From contig NZ_CP047020.1 of NCBI RefSeq assembly GCF_009796285.1, forward strand, positions 5,766,001 through 5,830,000: a stretch of 64,000 nt of DNA, given 5' to 3'. The translations under genes were made by a program, and so were the position numbers. The notes beneath the pieces were generated by a model. That model worked only from the letters and a program-made list of their open reading frames with translations. It did no database searches and was not told the DNA's origin. Source of the DNA: Streptomyces broussonetiae. GTDB lineage: Bacteria > Actinomycetota > Actinomycetes > Streptomycetales > Streptomycetaceae. Of the stretch, positions 9,454-19,041 are shown one piece after another (positions within the stretch are counted from its first letter, which is position 1; every line of letters begins with the position of its first letter).

Positions 9454-10722
9454 CTAGAGGGCGAGTCGGCGGGCGAGGTCCGAGGCGAAGACCGCGCGCG
9501 GGTCCAGCCGGGCGCGCAGGGCGCGGAAGTCGGCCGCGCGCGGGTACATGGCGGTGAGAAGGTCGGGGCGGAGCCGGGCGTCCTCGGCGAGGCCGACCCG
9601 GCCGCCGGCCGCGGCGACCTCCTCGTCCAGCGCGTCGAGGAAGGCGGGCAGTCCGGGCAGCCCGGCCGGGAGGTCCAGGGCCAGCGTCCAGCCGGGCACG
9701 GCACCGCAGAGCCAGCCGGGCCCGGCCTCCCCGAGCCGCTGGAGGACGGCGTGGGCGGTCGGGCAGCGGCGGGAGGCGACGCGCCGCACGATGCGGTGCA
9801 GCATCTCCTCCTCGCCGGCGCCGACGGCGAACCGGTAGCGCACCCGGCCGAAACGGCCGTGGAGGCGGCTTTCGAGCGCGACGGTCTCCAGCGGGTGGAA
9901 GAAGGCGGACAGATGGCGGAGTTCACCGGTACGCGCGCGCGGCGCCGTCCGGTACCGGATCCCGGCCGGGACGAGGGTGGCGACGGGCGGGAGTCCGGGG
10001 GAGCGCAGGGCGAACGGGCGGCGCCACCCGCGCGGGCCCGTGCGCAGGGCGCTCAAGGGGGTGTGGTCGGCGCGGGTGAGGACCGCGCGCCCGGTGGCCG
10101 CGCCCCGGGCCGTCAGGTCGATCCGTGCGGCCGCGTAACGGCGGTCCCGTCCGGTGCCGGTCAGGCGGGCCAGCACCTCGTCCAGGTCGGCGGCGCGCTC
10201 GGTGCCGACGGTCAGGTACGCGGTCTCCACCGGGAGCAGCCGGATCGTGGCCGTCAGGATCACGCCGGTCAGGCCCAGCCCGCCGGCGGTCGCCTCGAAC
10301 AGCTCCGTGTCCGGGCGCACCGCACGGACCTCGCCGTCGGCGGTGAGCAGCTCCAGGGCCTGCACGTGGCGGGTGAAGGAGCCGGAGACGTGGAGGCCGG
10401 CGGCGATGGCCCCGCCGACCGTCGTGTGCCGGGCGGCGGGCCCGGCGGGCACCAACCAGCCGAGCGGGAGCACGAGTTCGGTCAGCCGCCGCAGGGTGAC
10501 GCCGGCCGCGCACAGGACGACGCCCTCGTCGGCGTCGACCACGTGGACGCGGTCGAGGCCGGTCATGTCGAGGACGGTGCCGCCCGCGTTCCGCGCCGCG
10601 TCCCCGCGGGCGGGGCCCGGGCCGCCCCGGGCGACGGCGCCGCGCGCCCCGCACGCGCGGACGGCGACCGCGGCCTCCTCGTATGTCCGCGGACGGATGA
10701 CGGAAACCGTGTCTCCAGACAT
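9454..10722 (-). CDS. DprE1-like FAD-dependent oxidase with altered active-site residues
   Basis: This 422-residue protein has a VAO-type FAD domain (VLDMTGLDRVHVVDAD, then HTTVGGAIAAGLHVSGSFTR about residues 103-122) and a C-terminal end VFASDLARRLAL matching DprE1. Several positions important in mycobacterial DprE1 differ, judged from memory: GRSYGD is GPARGD, the HGKNHH loop is deleted (AIAAGLHVSGSF), the cysteine motif NICVDFP is TLALDLP, and the catalytic lysine of YTAKDSR is glutamate (GLAEDAR). It may bind FAD but catalyse something else or little. ATG 10722 is preferred over an upstream TTG at 10785 because the extra residues are not DprE1-like. First gene of a two-gene unit. Confidence 0.75.
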   Translation of the reverse strand: MSGDTVSVIRPRTYEEAAVAVRACGARGAVARGGPGPARGDAARNAGGTVLDMTGLDRVHVVDADEGVVLCAAGVTLRRLTELVLPLGWLVPAGPAARHTTVGGAIAAGLHVSGSFTRHVQALELLTADGEVRAVRPDTELFEATAGGLGLTGVILTATIRLLPVETAYLTVGTERAADLDEVLARLTGTGRDRRYAAARIDLTARGAATGRAVLTRADHTPLSALRTGPRGWRRPFALRSPGLPPVATLVPAGIRYRTAPRARTGELRHLSAFFHPLETVALESRLHGRFGRVRYRFAVGAGEEEMLHRIVRRVASRRCPTAHAVLQRLGEAGPGWLCGAVPGWTLALDLPAGLPGLPAFLDALDEEVAAAGGRVGLAEDARLRPDLLTAMYPRAADFRALRARLDPRAVFASDLARRLAL

Positions 10723-10838
10723 GTCGGTGACCGTATCGCCCCTTTGTGGGAGCTTAGTTGTGGAACATTCGCGTGCTGCACACAACGGGTGATTAGTGGG
10801 ATGTCATACGAGCGCGCAACCGGGGGCAGGAACGGATC

Positions 10839-11699
10839 ATGGACTGGCTGAAGAGACTTCCCGGCATCGGGCCGATCGTCACCCGCCTGATGGCGACGCA
10901 CGCGTGGCACTGCTACGAGCGGCTGGACCGGGTGAAGTGGTCGCGGCTGGCCGCCGCCATGACGTTCATCAGCTTCGTGGCGCTGTTCCCGCTGCTGACG
11001 GTGGCCGCCGCGGTCACCGCGGCCACGCTCAGCCCCTCCCGGCAGCGGACCGTCGAGCAGAAGATCGCCGAACAGTTCCCGGGGGTCGTCTCGGACCAGC
11101 TGAACATCACCTCGCTGGTGCACAACGCCGGCACCGTCGGCCTCATCGCGGGCGCCTTGCTGCTGTTCACGGGCATCAACTGGGTCGGCCAGATGCGGGC
11201 TTGCCTGCGCACGGTGTGGGAGCTGCCGGACAAGGCGCAGAACCCGTTGCTCGCCAAGGCCAAGGACGCCGGCATCCTCGTCGGGCTCGGTGGCGCCCTG
11301 CTGGTCACGCTCGCCGCGTCCACGTTCGCCTCGGCCGCCGTCGGCCTCGCGTCGCGCCATCTGGGCCTGGACCAGTCCGGCTGGGGCAGCCTGCTGCTGC
11401 AGATCGCCGCGTTCGCGGTCGCCGTGCTCGCCGACTTCCTCGTCCTGGTCTACGTCCTGACCCTGCTGCCCGGGGTCGAGCCGCCGCGCCGCCGCCTGGT
11501 GGTGGCCGCACTGCTCGGCGCGGTCGGCTTCGAACTGCTGAAACTGCTGCTCAGCGGCTACATCCAGGGCGTCGCCGCGAAGAGCATGTACGGCGCGTTC
11601 GGCGTCCCCGTGGCGCTGCTGCTGTGGATCAACTTCACCGCGAGACTCATCCTGTTCTGCGCCTCCTGGACGGCGACGCAGAGCGACGAGCAGGAGTGA
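10839..11699 (+). CDS. YihY/BrkB-family inner membrane protein
   Basis: This 286-residue protein shows the YihY pattern: an N-terminal amphipathic part, the conserved AAAMTFISFVALFPLLTVAAAV first membrane helix (about residues 36-57), then roughly five further helices, including the terminal MYGAFGVPVALLLWINFTARLILF block. The family was once misnamed ribonuclease BN; its molecular role is unknown, with membrane transport suggested. It is divergent from the DprE1-like gene and convergent with a D,D-carboxypeptidase, so neighbours hint at envelope biology. Only 28 bases separate its stop from that of the convergent gene. Confidence 0.85.
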   Translation: MDWLKRLPGIGPIVTRLMATHAWHCYERLDRVKWSRLAAAMTFISFVALFPLLTVAAAVTAATLSPSRQRTVEQKIAEQFPGVVSDQLNITSLVHNAGTVGLIAGALLLFTGINWVGQMRACLRTVWELPDKAQNPLLAKAKDAGILVGLGGALLVTLAASTFASAAVGLASRHLGLDQSGWGSLLLQIAAFAVAVLADFLVLVYVLTLLPGVEPPRRRLVVAALLGAVGFELLKLLLSGYIQGVAAKSMYGAFGVPVALLLWINFTARLILFCASWTATQSDEQE

Positions 11700-11712
11700 C
11701 GCGAGGAGAACG

Positions 11713-11738
11713 GGAACGGGACCGGGCTCACCCGTTCC
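11713..11738. terminator. Short hairpin between convergent genes
   Basis: GGAACGGG (11713-11720) and CCCGTTCC (11731-11738) form an 8-bp stem with a 10-base loop. It spans the gap after the YihY gene and the last codons of the carboxypeptidase gene. There is no T tract, which is usual for Streptomyces terminators. Confidence 0.45.
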
Positions 11739-12939
11739 GGCGGCGCAACAGGTCCGGCAGCGGCCACCGACGGTTGATCAGGAACGCCGCACCCGCGAGC
11801 AGGATCACCAGCCCGCCCGCGATGGCCGCGGCGGTGCCGACGCCGGTGCCGGAGTCGGCGGCGGCTTTCGTCACCGGCCTGGCCCCGGACCCGGCGGGCT
11901 GCCCGCCGGAGGCGCTGGGCGCCGGGCTCGCCAGCGCGTTCTTCGGCGGCACCAGCTCGCCCACCGGGCTGACCTTGCCGGCCGCCCGGAAGCCCCAGTC
12001 GAACAGCTTCGCCGTCTCCTTGTAGACCTCGTTGTGGTCGTGCTTCTCCGGGTTCATCACCGTGACGAGCAGCACCCGGCCGCCCCGTTCGGCGACGCCG
12101 GTGAAGGTGGCGCCCGCATGCGTGGTGTTGCCGTTCTTCACACCCGCGATGCCCTGGTAGACGGGGACGTCGGTGTCACCGCTCAGCAGCCGGTTGGTGT
12201 TCTGGATCTCGCCGGTACCGAACTTGGCCCGCACGGTCGAGCAGTACTCGCGGAAGTCCTTCTTCTGCAGCCCGGACCGCGCGAACAGCGTCAGGTCGTA
12301 CGCCGAGGAGACCTGCCCCGCCTCGTCGTAACCGTCGGGGGTCACCACGTGCGTGTCCAGGGCCTGCAGTTCCTCGGCGTGGTCCTGCATGTCCTTGACG
12401 GTCTGCTGGACCCCGCCGTTCATCGCGGACAGCACGTGCACGGCGTCGTTGCCCGAGCGCAGGAAGACCCCGAGCCACAGGTCGTGGACGCTGTAGCTCT
12501 GGCCCTCCTTTATCCCGACCACGCTGGAGCCGGCACCCATGCCGGCGAGGTCCGACGGCGCCACCTTGTGCGTGGTGCCCTTGGGGAAGCGGGGCAGGAC
12601 GGTGTCCGCGAACAGCATCTTGAGGGTGCTGGCCGGCGGCAGCCGCCAGTGCGCGTTGTGCGCGGCGAGCACATCGCCCGACTCGGCGTCGGTGACGATC
12701 CAGGAGCGCGCGGTGAGGTCCTTGGGCAGCACCGGGACGCCCGGTGCGAGGTTCACCTGGGTACCGGGCTGTCCGAGCCGTGCGCCGCCGACGGCCGACA
12801 TCGTGGCCGGGGGCGTGGCGGTCGGGCTCGTCGAAGGGGCCGGGACGGCCAGAGCGGCGGGCGCGGTGGCGGACAGGGACAGCAGTGCGGCGGAGGTGAC
12901 CAGCAGTGATCGCCGGCCGGTCTTCTTCGGTGCGGGCAC
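11728..12939 (-). CDS. D-alanyl-D-alanine carboxypeptidase (PBP5/DacA-type, S11)
   Basis: This 403-residue secreted penicillin-binding protein trims the terminal D-Ala from peptidoglycan stem peptides. It has an N-terminal signal (SLLVTSAALLSLSATAPAALA), an Ala/Pro/Thr linker, the serine motif SxxK as ASTLKML near residue 105, SxN as SGN near residue 161, and the third motif as KNGNT near residue 266, where most members have KTG. A C-terminal membrane helix (about residues 372-392) with the Arg-rich tail WPLPDLLRRRNG anchors it. GTG 12939 is chosen because it places the signal peptide correctly; the frame stays open far upstream without protein-like sequence. Confidence 0.88.
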   Translation of the reverse strand: MPAPKKTGRRSLLVTSAALLSLSATAPAALAVPAPSTSPTATPPATMSAVGGARLGQPGTQVNLAPGVPVLPKDLTARSWIVTDAESGDVLAAHNAHWRLPPASTLKMLFADTVLPRFPKGTTHKVAPSDLAGMGAGSSVVGIKEGQSYSVHDLWLGVFLRSGNDAVHVLSAMNGGVQQTVKDMQDHAEELQALDTHVVTPDGYDEAGQVSSAYDLTLFARSGLQKKDFREYCSTVRAKFGTGEIQNTNRLLSGDTDVPVYQGIAGVKNGNTTHAGATFTGVAERGGRVLLVTVMNPEKHDHNEVYKETAKLFDWGFRAAGKVSPVGELVPPKNALASPAPSASGGQPAGSGARPVTKAAADSGTGVGTAAAIAGGLVILLAGAAFLINRRWPLPDLLRRRNG

Positions 12940-13030
12940 GATCGGAAACGTACCCGGCGCGGCCGGTGAAATCCCGCTCCCGACCCCACCCCCGGCACGG
13001 AACCGGACACCGTACGGCGATACTGACTCC

Positions 13031-13270
13031 ATGAACCTCAGCCGCCGCATCTCCTGGTTCCTGCTCGCTTTCGGGGTGTGGAGCTGGGTCATCTGGATCA
13101 CTTTCGTCAAGAACCTGGTCAAGGACACCAGCGGGCTCGCCTTCGACCACGGCCACCCGACCGCGTACTTCTGGGTGCACCTGCTGCTGGCCGTCGTCTC
13201 CTTCGTATTGGGGACGGCCATCGGGGGCATCGGGTTGCGCGGCCTGCGCGCAGTGCGCCGCACGTCATAG
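13031..13270 (+). CDS. Small two-helix membrane protein (SCO4848-type)
   Basis: This 79-residue protein has two membrane helices, about residues 8-25 (WFLLAFGVWSWVIWITFV) and 47-67 (FWVHLLLAVVSFVLGTAIGGI), joined by a short polar loop with DHGHPTAYF, and an Arg-rich end. It belongs to a small conserved actinobacterial membrane family with no known function, which I recall being named after S. coelicolor SCO4848. It is divergent from the D,D-carboxypeptidase gene, 91 bases apart, and precedes the peptide-binding protein gene by 222 bases. Confidence 0.75.
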   Translation: MNLSRRISWFLLAFGVWSWVIWITFVKNLVKDTSGLAFDHGHPTAYFWVHLLLAVVSFVLGTAIGGIGLRGLRAVRRTS

Positions 13271-13492
13271 CCGGACCCGGACCGCACGCCCGGCTGGAAC
13301 CGCTCCCACGCCTGTGAAGAGGCTGTGAACCCCGGCGGAAACAACACCTGGGTAAGTTCTTGCCCCAACTGGTCAGAAAGCCCTTCCCCCAGGTGAAACT
13401 CCTGTGATTAGGTGAGCCGCGTCACTTGGGGGAGTGGCGCATTCGTGCTGGCCAGGGGTAGGGCCTGTAGGGGGCCTGGGGAGGGCACCACC

Positions 13493-15052
13493 ATGCGATC
13501 TGTTCGCATGCGTATTCTCGTGACGCTGCTCGTGCTCGCGGTCGTGGGAATCGGCGGCTGGCAGCTGCTGCCATCGCAGGGGAACAAGGACAAGACCATC
13601 ACGGTCGGTACGACGGACGCCGTCACGGACCTGGATCCGGCCGGTGCCTACGACGCCGGCTCCTGGGCCCTGTTCAGCAACGTGTTCCAGTCACTGCTGA
13701 CCTTCGAGCCGGGCGGGGTCGCACCGGTCCCGGACGCGGCGCAGAGCTGTGCCTTCCAGGGCAGCGGGCTCAGGACGTACCAGTGCACGCTGCGCTCCGG
13801 GATCACCTTCCCGAGCGGGCGCACGATGACGGCCGAGGACGTGAAGTACTCCTTCGACCGGGTCAAGAAGATCAACTCGGACACCGGCCCGGCCTCGCTG
13901 TTCTCCACGCTCGCCTCGGTGAGCGCCGACAGTGCCACCACCGTCACATTCCACCTGACGTCCGCGGACGCCACCTGGCCGCTGAAGGTCGCCACCGGCG
14001 CCGGGTCGATCGTCGACAAGGACACGTACCCGGCGGACTCGCTGCGCACCGGCAGCACGGTCGACGGCACCGGCCCGTACCGGCTGACGTCGTACACCAA
14101 GGACGAGAAGGCCGAACTCGCCCCGAACTCGCACTACAAGGGCGACCTCGGCGCCACCGGCCGCCCGATCGAGCTGCGCTACTACACCGACTCGGCCAGG
14201 CTCGACAGCGCCTGGAAGGCCCAGCAGATCGAGGTCGCCACCCGGAACCTCTCGCCGGGTGTGCTCGCCCAGCTCAACCCGAGCGACCCCAACCGGCGCG
14301 TCACCGAGTCCGACAGCTCCGAGACCCGCAACCTGTACCTCAACACCCGCGCCGGCTCCCCGCTGCGCGACGTACGGGTGCGCCGCGCGATGGCCTGGCT
14401 GGTCAACCGCGAGCAACTGGCCGCGACGGTCTACAACGGCACGGTCGACCCGCTGTACTCACTGATCCCGACCGGCATCACCGGCCACACCACGTCGTTC
14501 TTCGACGACTACCCGACACAGAGCGCCGCCAGGGCCCGCGCGCTGCTCACCCAGGCCGGGGTCAGCCTGCCGGTGCACTTCACCTTCGGCTACGGCATCG
14601 GGCACGGCGCGGGCGCGCAGGAGGCCGCGGAGCTGAAGAAGCAGCTGGAGGCGGGCGGCCTGTTCGAGGTGGACGTCAAGGGCTACGAGTGGACCGACTT
14701 CCAGAAGCAGTGGGCCGCCGGGAAGATGGACGCCTGGGCGGTCGGCTGGGTGGCCGACTATCCCGACCCGGACACCTTCGGCGCGGCGCTCGTCGGCACC
14801 GGCTCCACCATGAGCACCGGGTACAGCAACAAGGCGGTCGACCAGCTCATCCTGGACAGCCGGCAGTACGCCGACCGCAGCCGGGCCGCGAAGGACTTCC
14901 AGGGCATCCAGTCGAACGTCGCCCAGGACGTCCCGCTGATCCCGCTGTGGCAGCGCAAGGAGTACGTGGTCAGCACCGAGGACGTGGGCGGCAGCCAGTA
15001 CCTGGACGACGGCACGGGCGTGTTCCGCCTGTGGCGCCTGACCTGGATCTGA
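13493..15052 (+). CDS. ABC transporter substrate-binding protein, family 5 (oligopeptide type)
   Basis: This 519-residue protein has an uncleaved-looking N-terminal hydrophobic segment (MRILVTLLVLAVVGIGGWQLL) with no lipobox cysteine, followed by the SBP family 5 fold: DLDPAGAYDAGSWALFSNVFQSLL, TFPSGRTMTAEDVKYSFDRV (about residues 104-123), and a conserved C-terminal WQRKEYVVS. Family 5 proteins bind peptides, nickel or sugars for ABC import. No permease or ATPase gene is adjacent, so it is an orphan that must serve a distant transporter or act as a sensor. GGGGAGGG lies upstream of the ATG. Its TGA directly abuts the TGA of the convergent TetR gene (TGATCA). Confidence 0.86.
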   Translation: MRSVRMRILVTLLVLAVVGIGGWQLLPSQGNKDKTITVGTTDAVTDLDPAGAYDAGSWALFSNVFQSLLTFEPGGVAPVPDAAQSCAFQGSGLRTYQCTLRSGITFPSGRTMTAEDVKYSFDRVKKINSDTGPASLFSTLASVSADSATTVTFHLTSADATWPLKVATGAGSIVDKDTYPADSLRTGSTVDGTGPYRLTSYTKDEKAELAPNSHYKGDLGATGRPIELRYYTDSARLDSAWKAQQIEVATRNLSPGVLAQLNPSDPNRRVTESDSSETRNLYLNTRAGSPLRDVRVRRAMAWLVNREQLAATVYNGTVDPLYSLIPTGITGHTTSFFDDYPTQSAARARALLTQAGVSLPVHFTFGYGIGHGAGAQEAAELKKQLEAGGLFEVDVKGYEWTDFQKQWAAGKMDAWAVGWVADYPDPDTFGAALVGTGSTMSTGYSNKAVDQLILDSRQYADRSRAAKDFQGIQSNVAQDVPLIPLWQRKEYVVSTEDVGGSQYLDDGTGVFRLWRLTWI

Positions 15053-15874
<822 letters not shown>

Positions 15875-15894
15875 GGTAGGAGCCTAAGCCGTGG

Positions 15895-15991
15895 CAGGCC
15901 GCCGTCCGCCTGCGGCTGCGTCGTCGTTGCTCGCGCGCACGCGGCGGAGCCGCAGACCGATACGGCCCGCTCCCCTCGGGGGCGCTTCGCC
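15895..15991. repeat. Streptomyces-type intergenic hairpin repeat
   Basis: The gap upstream of the TetR gene holds CTGCGGCTGCGTCG (15910-15923) facing GGCGGAGCCGCAG (15944-15956), followed by CCCCTCGGGGGCGCTTCGCC. This is a variant of a short palindromic element common between Streptomyces genes. It separates the TetR gene from the glyoxalase-like gene and may act as a terminator. Confidence 0.55.
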
Positions 15992-16402
15992 TCAGCCTGT
16001 TCGGCCGAGTTCACGGCGCTTTGTGTAGTCCGTGAAGCCGAGGATGTTCCCCCACGGGTCGGCGATCTCGACGGCCCACCCGGTGGCCGTCTGCAACGGC
16101 TCGTCCAGCGCGCGGATACCGGCCGCGGCCAGTGCGCTCGCCGCCGCCCGCGCGTCCGGCACCTCCACCCACACCCGCGCCGAGGGCCACGGCGGCGTCC
16201 GGTGCCTCAGCTCCTCCTCGACCCGCAGCAGGATCCCGGGCATCTCCTTGCCGACCCTGAGCAGCGCGATCCCGGCCTCGTCGAACCGGAACCCCACGGC
16301 GAACCCGGCCCGCTCGTAGAAGCCGACGGCCTCGCCGAGGTCGCCGACGGGCAGCAGCACGTTGTCGAAACCGAGCAGCTCGTACGACTCTTCGTCTGGC
16401 AT
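15992..16402 (-). CDS. VOC/glyoxalase-fold protein
   Basis: This 136-residue protein has one vicinal-oxygen-chelate module made of two beta-alpha-beta-beta-beta repeats: FDNVLLPVGDLGEAVGFYERAGF (about residues 12-34) and ARVWVEVPDARAAASALAAAG (about residues 75-95), ending with the typical VEIADPWGNILGFTDY. Such proteins include glyoxalases, dioxygenases and resistance binding proteins; the substrate cannot be told. Metal-ligand positions are not clearly conserved at the N-terminus. It stands alone, upstream of the sdh terminator on the same strand. Confidence 0.82.
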   Translation of the reverse strand: MPDEESYELLGFDNVLLPVGDLGEAVGFYERAGFAVGFRFDEAGIALLRVGKEMPGILLRVEEELRHRTPPWPSARVWVEVPDARAAASALAAAGIRALDEPLQTATGWAVEIADPWGNILGFTDYTKRRELGRTG

Positions 16403-16448
16403 GTCGTCAGATTAGAACCGGCCGCCGGGGAAAACCGTCCAAAACGCC

Positions 16449-16485
16449 CGAGGGCCCCGCTTCCGGCAGGGAAGCGGGGCCCTCG
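16449..16485 (-). terminator. Rho-independent terminator of the sdh operon
   Basis: A perfect 15-bp stem, CGAGGGCCCCGCTTC (16449-16463) with GAAGCGGGGCCCTCG (16471-16485), has a 7-base loop. Read on the minus strand it is followed by TTTT (16441-16444). It sits 21 bases past the sdhB stop. Confidence 0.92.
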
Positions 16486-16506
16486 TCGGCCGGGCGCCGA
16501 GAAGGA

Positions 16507-17268
16507 TCAGTAGCGGCGCGTGATCAGCGCGCGCTTGACTTCCTGGATCGCCTTGGTGACCTCGATACCGCGCGGGCAGGCGTCCGTGCAGTTGAAGGTC
16601 GTACGGCAACGCCACACGCCGTCACGGTCGTTGAGGATCTCCAGGCGCTGCTCGCCCGCCTCGTCACGGCTGTCGAAGATGAAGCGGTGGGCGTTCACGA
16701 TCGCGGCCGGACCGAAGTACTGGCCGTCGTTCCAGAACACCGGGCAGGAGGAGGTGCAGGCCGCGCAGAGGATGCACTTCGTCGTGTCGTCGAAGCGCTC
16801 GCGGTCCTCGGCCGACTGCAGCCGCTCGCGCGTCGGCTCGTTCGTGTCCTTGGTGACCAGGAACGGCATGACGTCCCGGTACGCCTGGAAGAACGGCTCC
16901 ATGTCCACGACCAGGTCCTTCAGGACCGTCAGGCCCTTGATGGGCTCGACCGTGATCGGCTTCTCGGGGTTGATGTCCTTGATCAGCGTCTTGCAGGCAA
17001 GGCGGTTCTTGCCGTTGATCCGCATCGCGTCCGAGCCGCAGATGCCGTGCGCGCACGAGCGGCGGAAGGTGAGGGTGCCGTCGACGTCCCACTTGATCTT
17101 GTGGAGGCCGTCGAGGACGCGCTCCTTCGGGTCGATCTCCAGCTGGAAGTCTTCCCAGGTCGCCTCCGCCGAGACCTCCGGGTTGAACCGGCGGACCCGG
17201 AAGGTGACGGTGATGTACGGGGACGCGGCGGACTCCGCCTCCACCTTGTCCAGAACGGGGGTAGCCAT
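16507..17268 (-). CDS. sdhB: Succinate dehydrogenase iron-sulfur subunit
   Basis: This 253-residue subunit carries three Fe-S clusters that pass electrons from FAD to quinone. The [2Fe-2S] ligands lie in SCAHGICGSDAMRINGKNRLAC (about residues 71-92 region). The [4Fe-4S] ligands lie in CILCAACTSSCPVF, and the [3Fe-4S] ligands in CRTTFNCTDACPRGIEV near the C-terminus. Length and motifs are normal. It is the last gene of sdhCDAB: its ATG shares one base with the sdhA stop (TGATG), indicating translational coupling, and a strong terminator follows. Confidence 0.97.
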   Translation of the reverse strand: MATPVLDKVEAESAASPYITVTFRVRRFNPEVSAEATWEDFQLEIDPKERVLDGLHKIKWDVDGTLTFRRSCAHGICGSDAMRINGKNRLACKTLIKDINPEKPITVEPIKGLTVLKDLVVDMEPFFQAYRDVMPFLVTKDTNEPTRERLQSAEDRERFDDTTKCILCAACTSSCPVFWNDGQYFGPAAIVNAHRFIFDSRDEAGEQRLEILNDRDGVWRCRTTFNCTDACPRGIEVTKAIQEVKRALITRRY

Positions 17269-19022
17269 CAGTACTTACGCTCCATCGGCTGGTAGCGGGT
17301 CTGGACGACCGGCTTGTAGTCGAGACGGATGGACTCGGTGCCGTCGTCGCCCACCTCGCGGTACGCCATGGTGTGGCGCATGAAGTTGACGTCGTCGCGG
17401 TTCGGGTAGTCCTCGCGGTAGTGACCGCCGCGGGACTCCTTGCGGGCCAGGGCGGAGACGGCCATGACCTCGGCCAGCTCGAGCAGGTTGCCCAGCTCGA
17501 TGGCCTCCAGCAGGTCCGTGTTGAACCGCTTGCCCTTGTCCTGGATCGAGACGTTCCTGTAGCGCTCGCGCAGCTCGGCGATCTTCTCGACGGCCGTCTT
17601 GATCGTCTGCTCGGTGCGGAACACCATGACGTTGGCGTCCATGGTCTCCTGCAGTTCCTTGCGGATCGCGGCCACCCGCTCGTTGCCGGTGGAGTTGCGC
17701 AGCTTCTCGATCTGCTCGACGACGAACGCCTCCGGGTTCTCCGGCAGCTCGACGAAGTCCGCCTTGTCGGCGTACTCGGCGGCGGCGATGCCCGAACGGC
17801 GGCCGAAGACGTTGATGTCCAGCAGCGAGTTGGTGCCGAGGCGGTTGGCGCCGTGCACGGAGACACAGGCGACCTCGCCGGCCGCGTACAGACCCGGGAC
17901 GACAGTGGTGTTGTCCGACAGGACCTCACCCTCGACGTTCGTCGGGATGCCGCCCATCGCGTAGTGCGCGGTGGGCTGGATCGGGATCGGGTCCGTGTAC
18001 GGCTCGATGCCGAGGTAGGTCCGCGCGAACTCCGTGATGTCCGGGAGCTTGGCGTCCAGCTGCTCCGGCGGCAGGTGGGTGAGGTCGAGGTAGACGTGGT
18101 CGCCCTCGGGACCGCAGCCGCGACCCTCGCGGATCTCGGTGTAGATGGAGCGGGACACGACGTCACGGGACGCCAGGTCCTTCATGACGGGAGCGTACTT
18201 CTCCATGAAGCGCTCGCCGTCCTTGTTGCGCAGGATGCCGCCCTCACCGCGGGCGCCCTCGGTGAGCAGGATGCCCATGCGCCAGATGCCGGTCGGGTGG
18301 AACTGGAAGAACTCCATGTCCTCCAGCGGGATGCCCCGGCGGTAGCACGCGGCCTGGCCGTCACCGGTCAGGGTGTGCGCGTTGGAGGTCACCCGGAAGA
18401 ACTTGCCGGTGCCGCCGGAGGCGTAGATGACCGACTTCGCCTGGAAGACGTGGATCTCACCGGTGGCCAGCTCGTACGCCACGACACCGGCGGAGTGCTT
18501 GACCCCGTCGACCTCGGTGATCAGCTGGTCCAGGACGTAGAACTCGTTGAAGAACTCCACGCCCTCCTTGACGCAGTTCTGGTACAGCGTCTGGAGGATC
18601 ATGTGGCCGGTGCGGTCCGCGGCGTAGCAGGACCGGCGGACCGGGGCCTCGCCGTGGTTGCGGGAGTGACCGCCGAAGCGGCGCTGGTCGATGGTGCCGT
18701 TCGGGGTCCGGTTGAACGGCAGGCCCATCTTCTCCAGGTCGAGGACGGCGTCGATGGCCTCCTTCGCCAGGATCTCGGCGGCGTCCTGGTCGACCAGGTA
18801 GTCACCGCCCTTGACCGTGTCGAAGGTGTGCCACTCCCAGTTGTCCTCCTCCACGTTGGCGAGCGCGGCGGCCATGCCGCCCTGCGCGGCGCCCGTGTGG
18901 GAGCGGGTGGGGTAGAGCTTGGTCAGCACGGCGGTGCGGCTGCGCTTCGTGGCCTCGATGGCGGCGCGCATGCCCGCGCCACCGGCGCCGACGATGACGG
19001 TGTCGTACTTGTGGATCTTCAT
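17268..19022 (-). CDS. sdhA: Succinate dehydrogenase flavoprotein subunit
   Basis: This 584-residue catalytic subunit of complex II oxidises succinate to fumarate in the TCA cycle. It has the N-terminal FAD loop TVIVGAGGAGMRAAIEA (residues 8-24), the covalent-FAD histidine in TRSHTGAAQGGM, the active-site segment RRFGGHSRN, the HPTGIWRMGILLTEGARGEGG block, and the substrate arginine region GANRLGTNSLLDINVFGRRSG. All expected catalytic residues are visible. It lies 19 bases after sdhD and overlaps sdhB by one base. Confidence 0.97.
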   Translation of the reverse strand: MKIHKYDTVIVGAGGAGMRAAIEATKRSRTAVLTKLYPTRSHTGAAQGGMAAALANVEEDNWEWHTFDTVKGGDYLVDQDAAEILAKEAIDAVLDLEKMGLPFNRTPNGTIDQRRFGGHSRNHGEAPVRRSCYAADRTGHMILQTLYQNCVKEGVEFFNEFYVLDQLITEVDGVKHSAGVVAYELATGEIHVFQAKSVIYASGGTGKFFRVTSNAHTLTGDGQAACYRRGIPLEDMEFFQFHPTGIWRMGILLTEGARGEGGILRNKDGERFMEKYAPVMKDLASRDVVSRSIYTEIREGRGCGPEGDHVYLDLTHLPPEQLDAKLPDITEFARTYLGIEPYTDPIPIQPTAHYAMGGIPTNVEGEVLSDNTTVVPGLYAAGEVACVSVHGANRLGTNSLLDINVFGRRSGIAAAEYADKADFVELPENPEAFVVEQIEKLRNSTGNERVAAIRKELQETMDANVMVFRTEQTIKTAVEKIAELRERYRNVSIQDKGKRFNTDLLEAIELGNLLELAEVMAVSALARKESRGGHYREDYPNRDDVNFMRHTMAYREVGDDGTESIRLDYKPVVQTRYQPMERKY

Positions 19023-19041
19023 GATTCTCGCAGCCCCGTGC

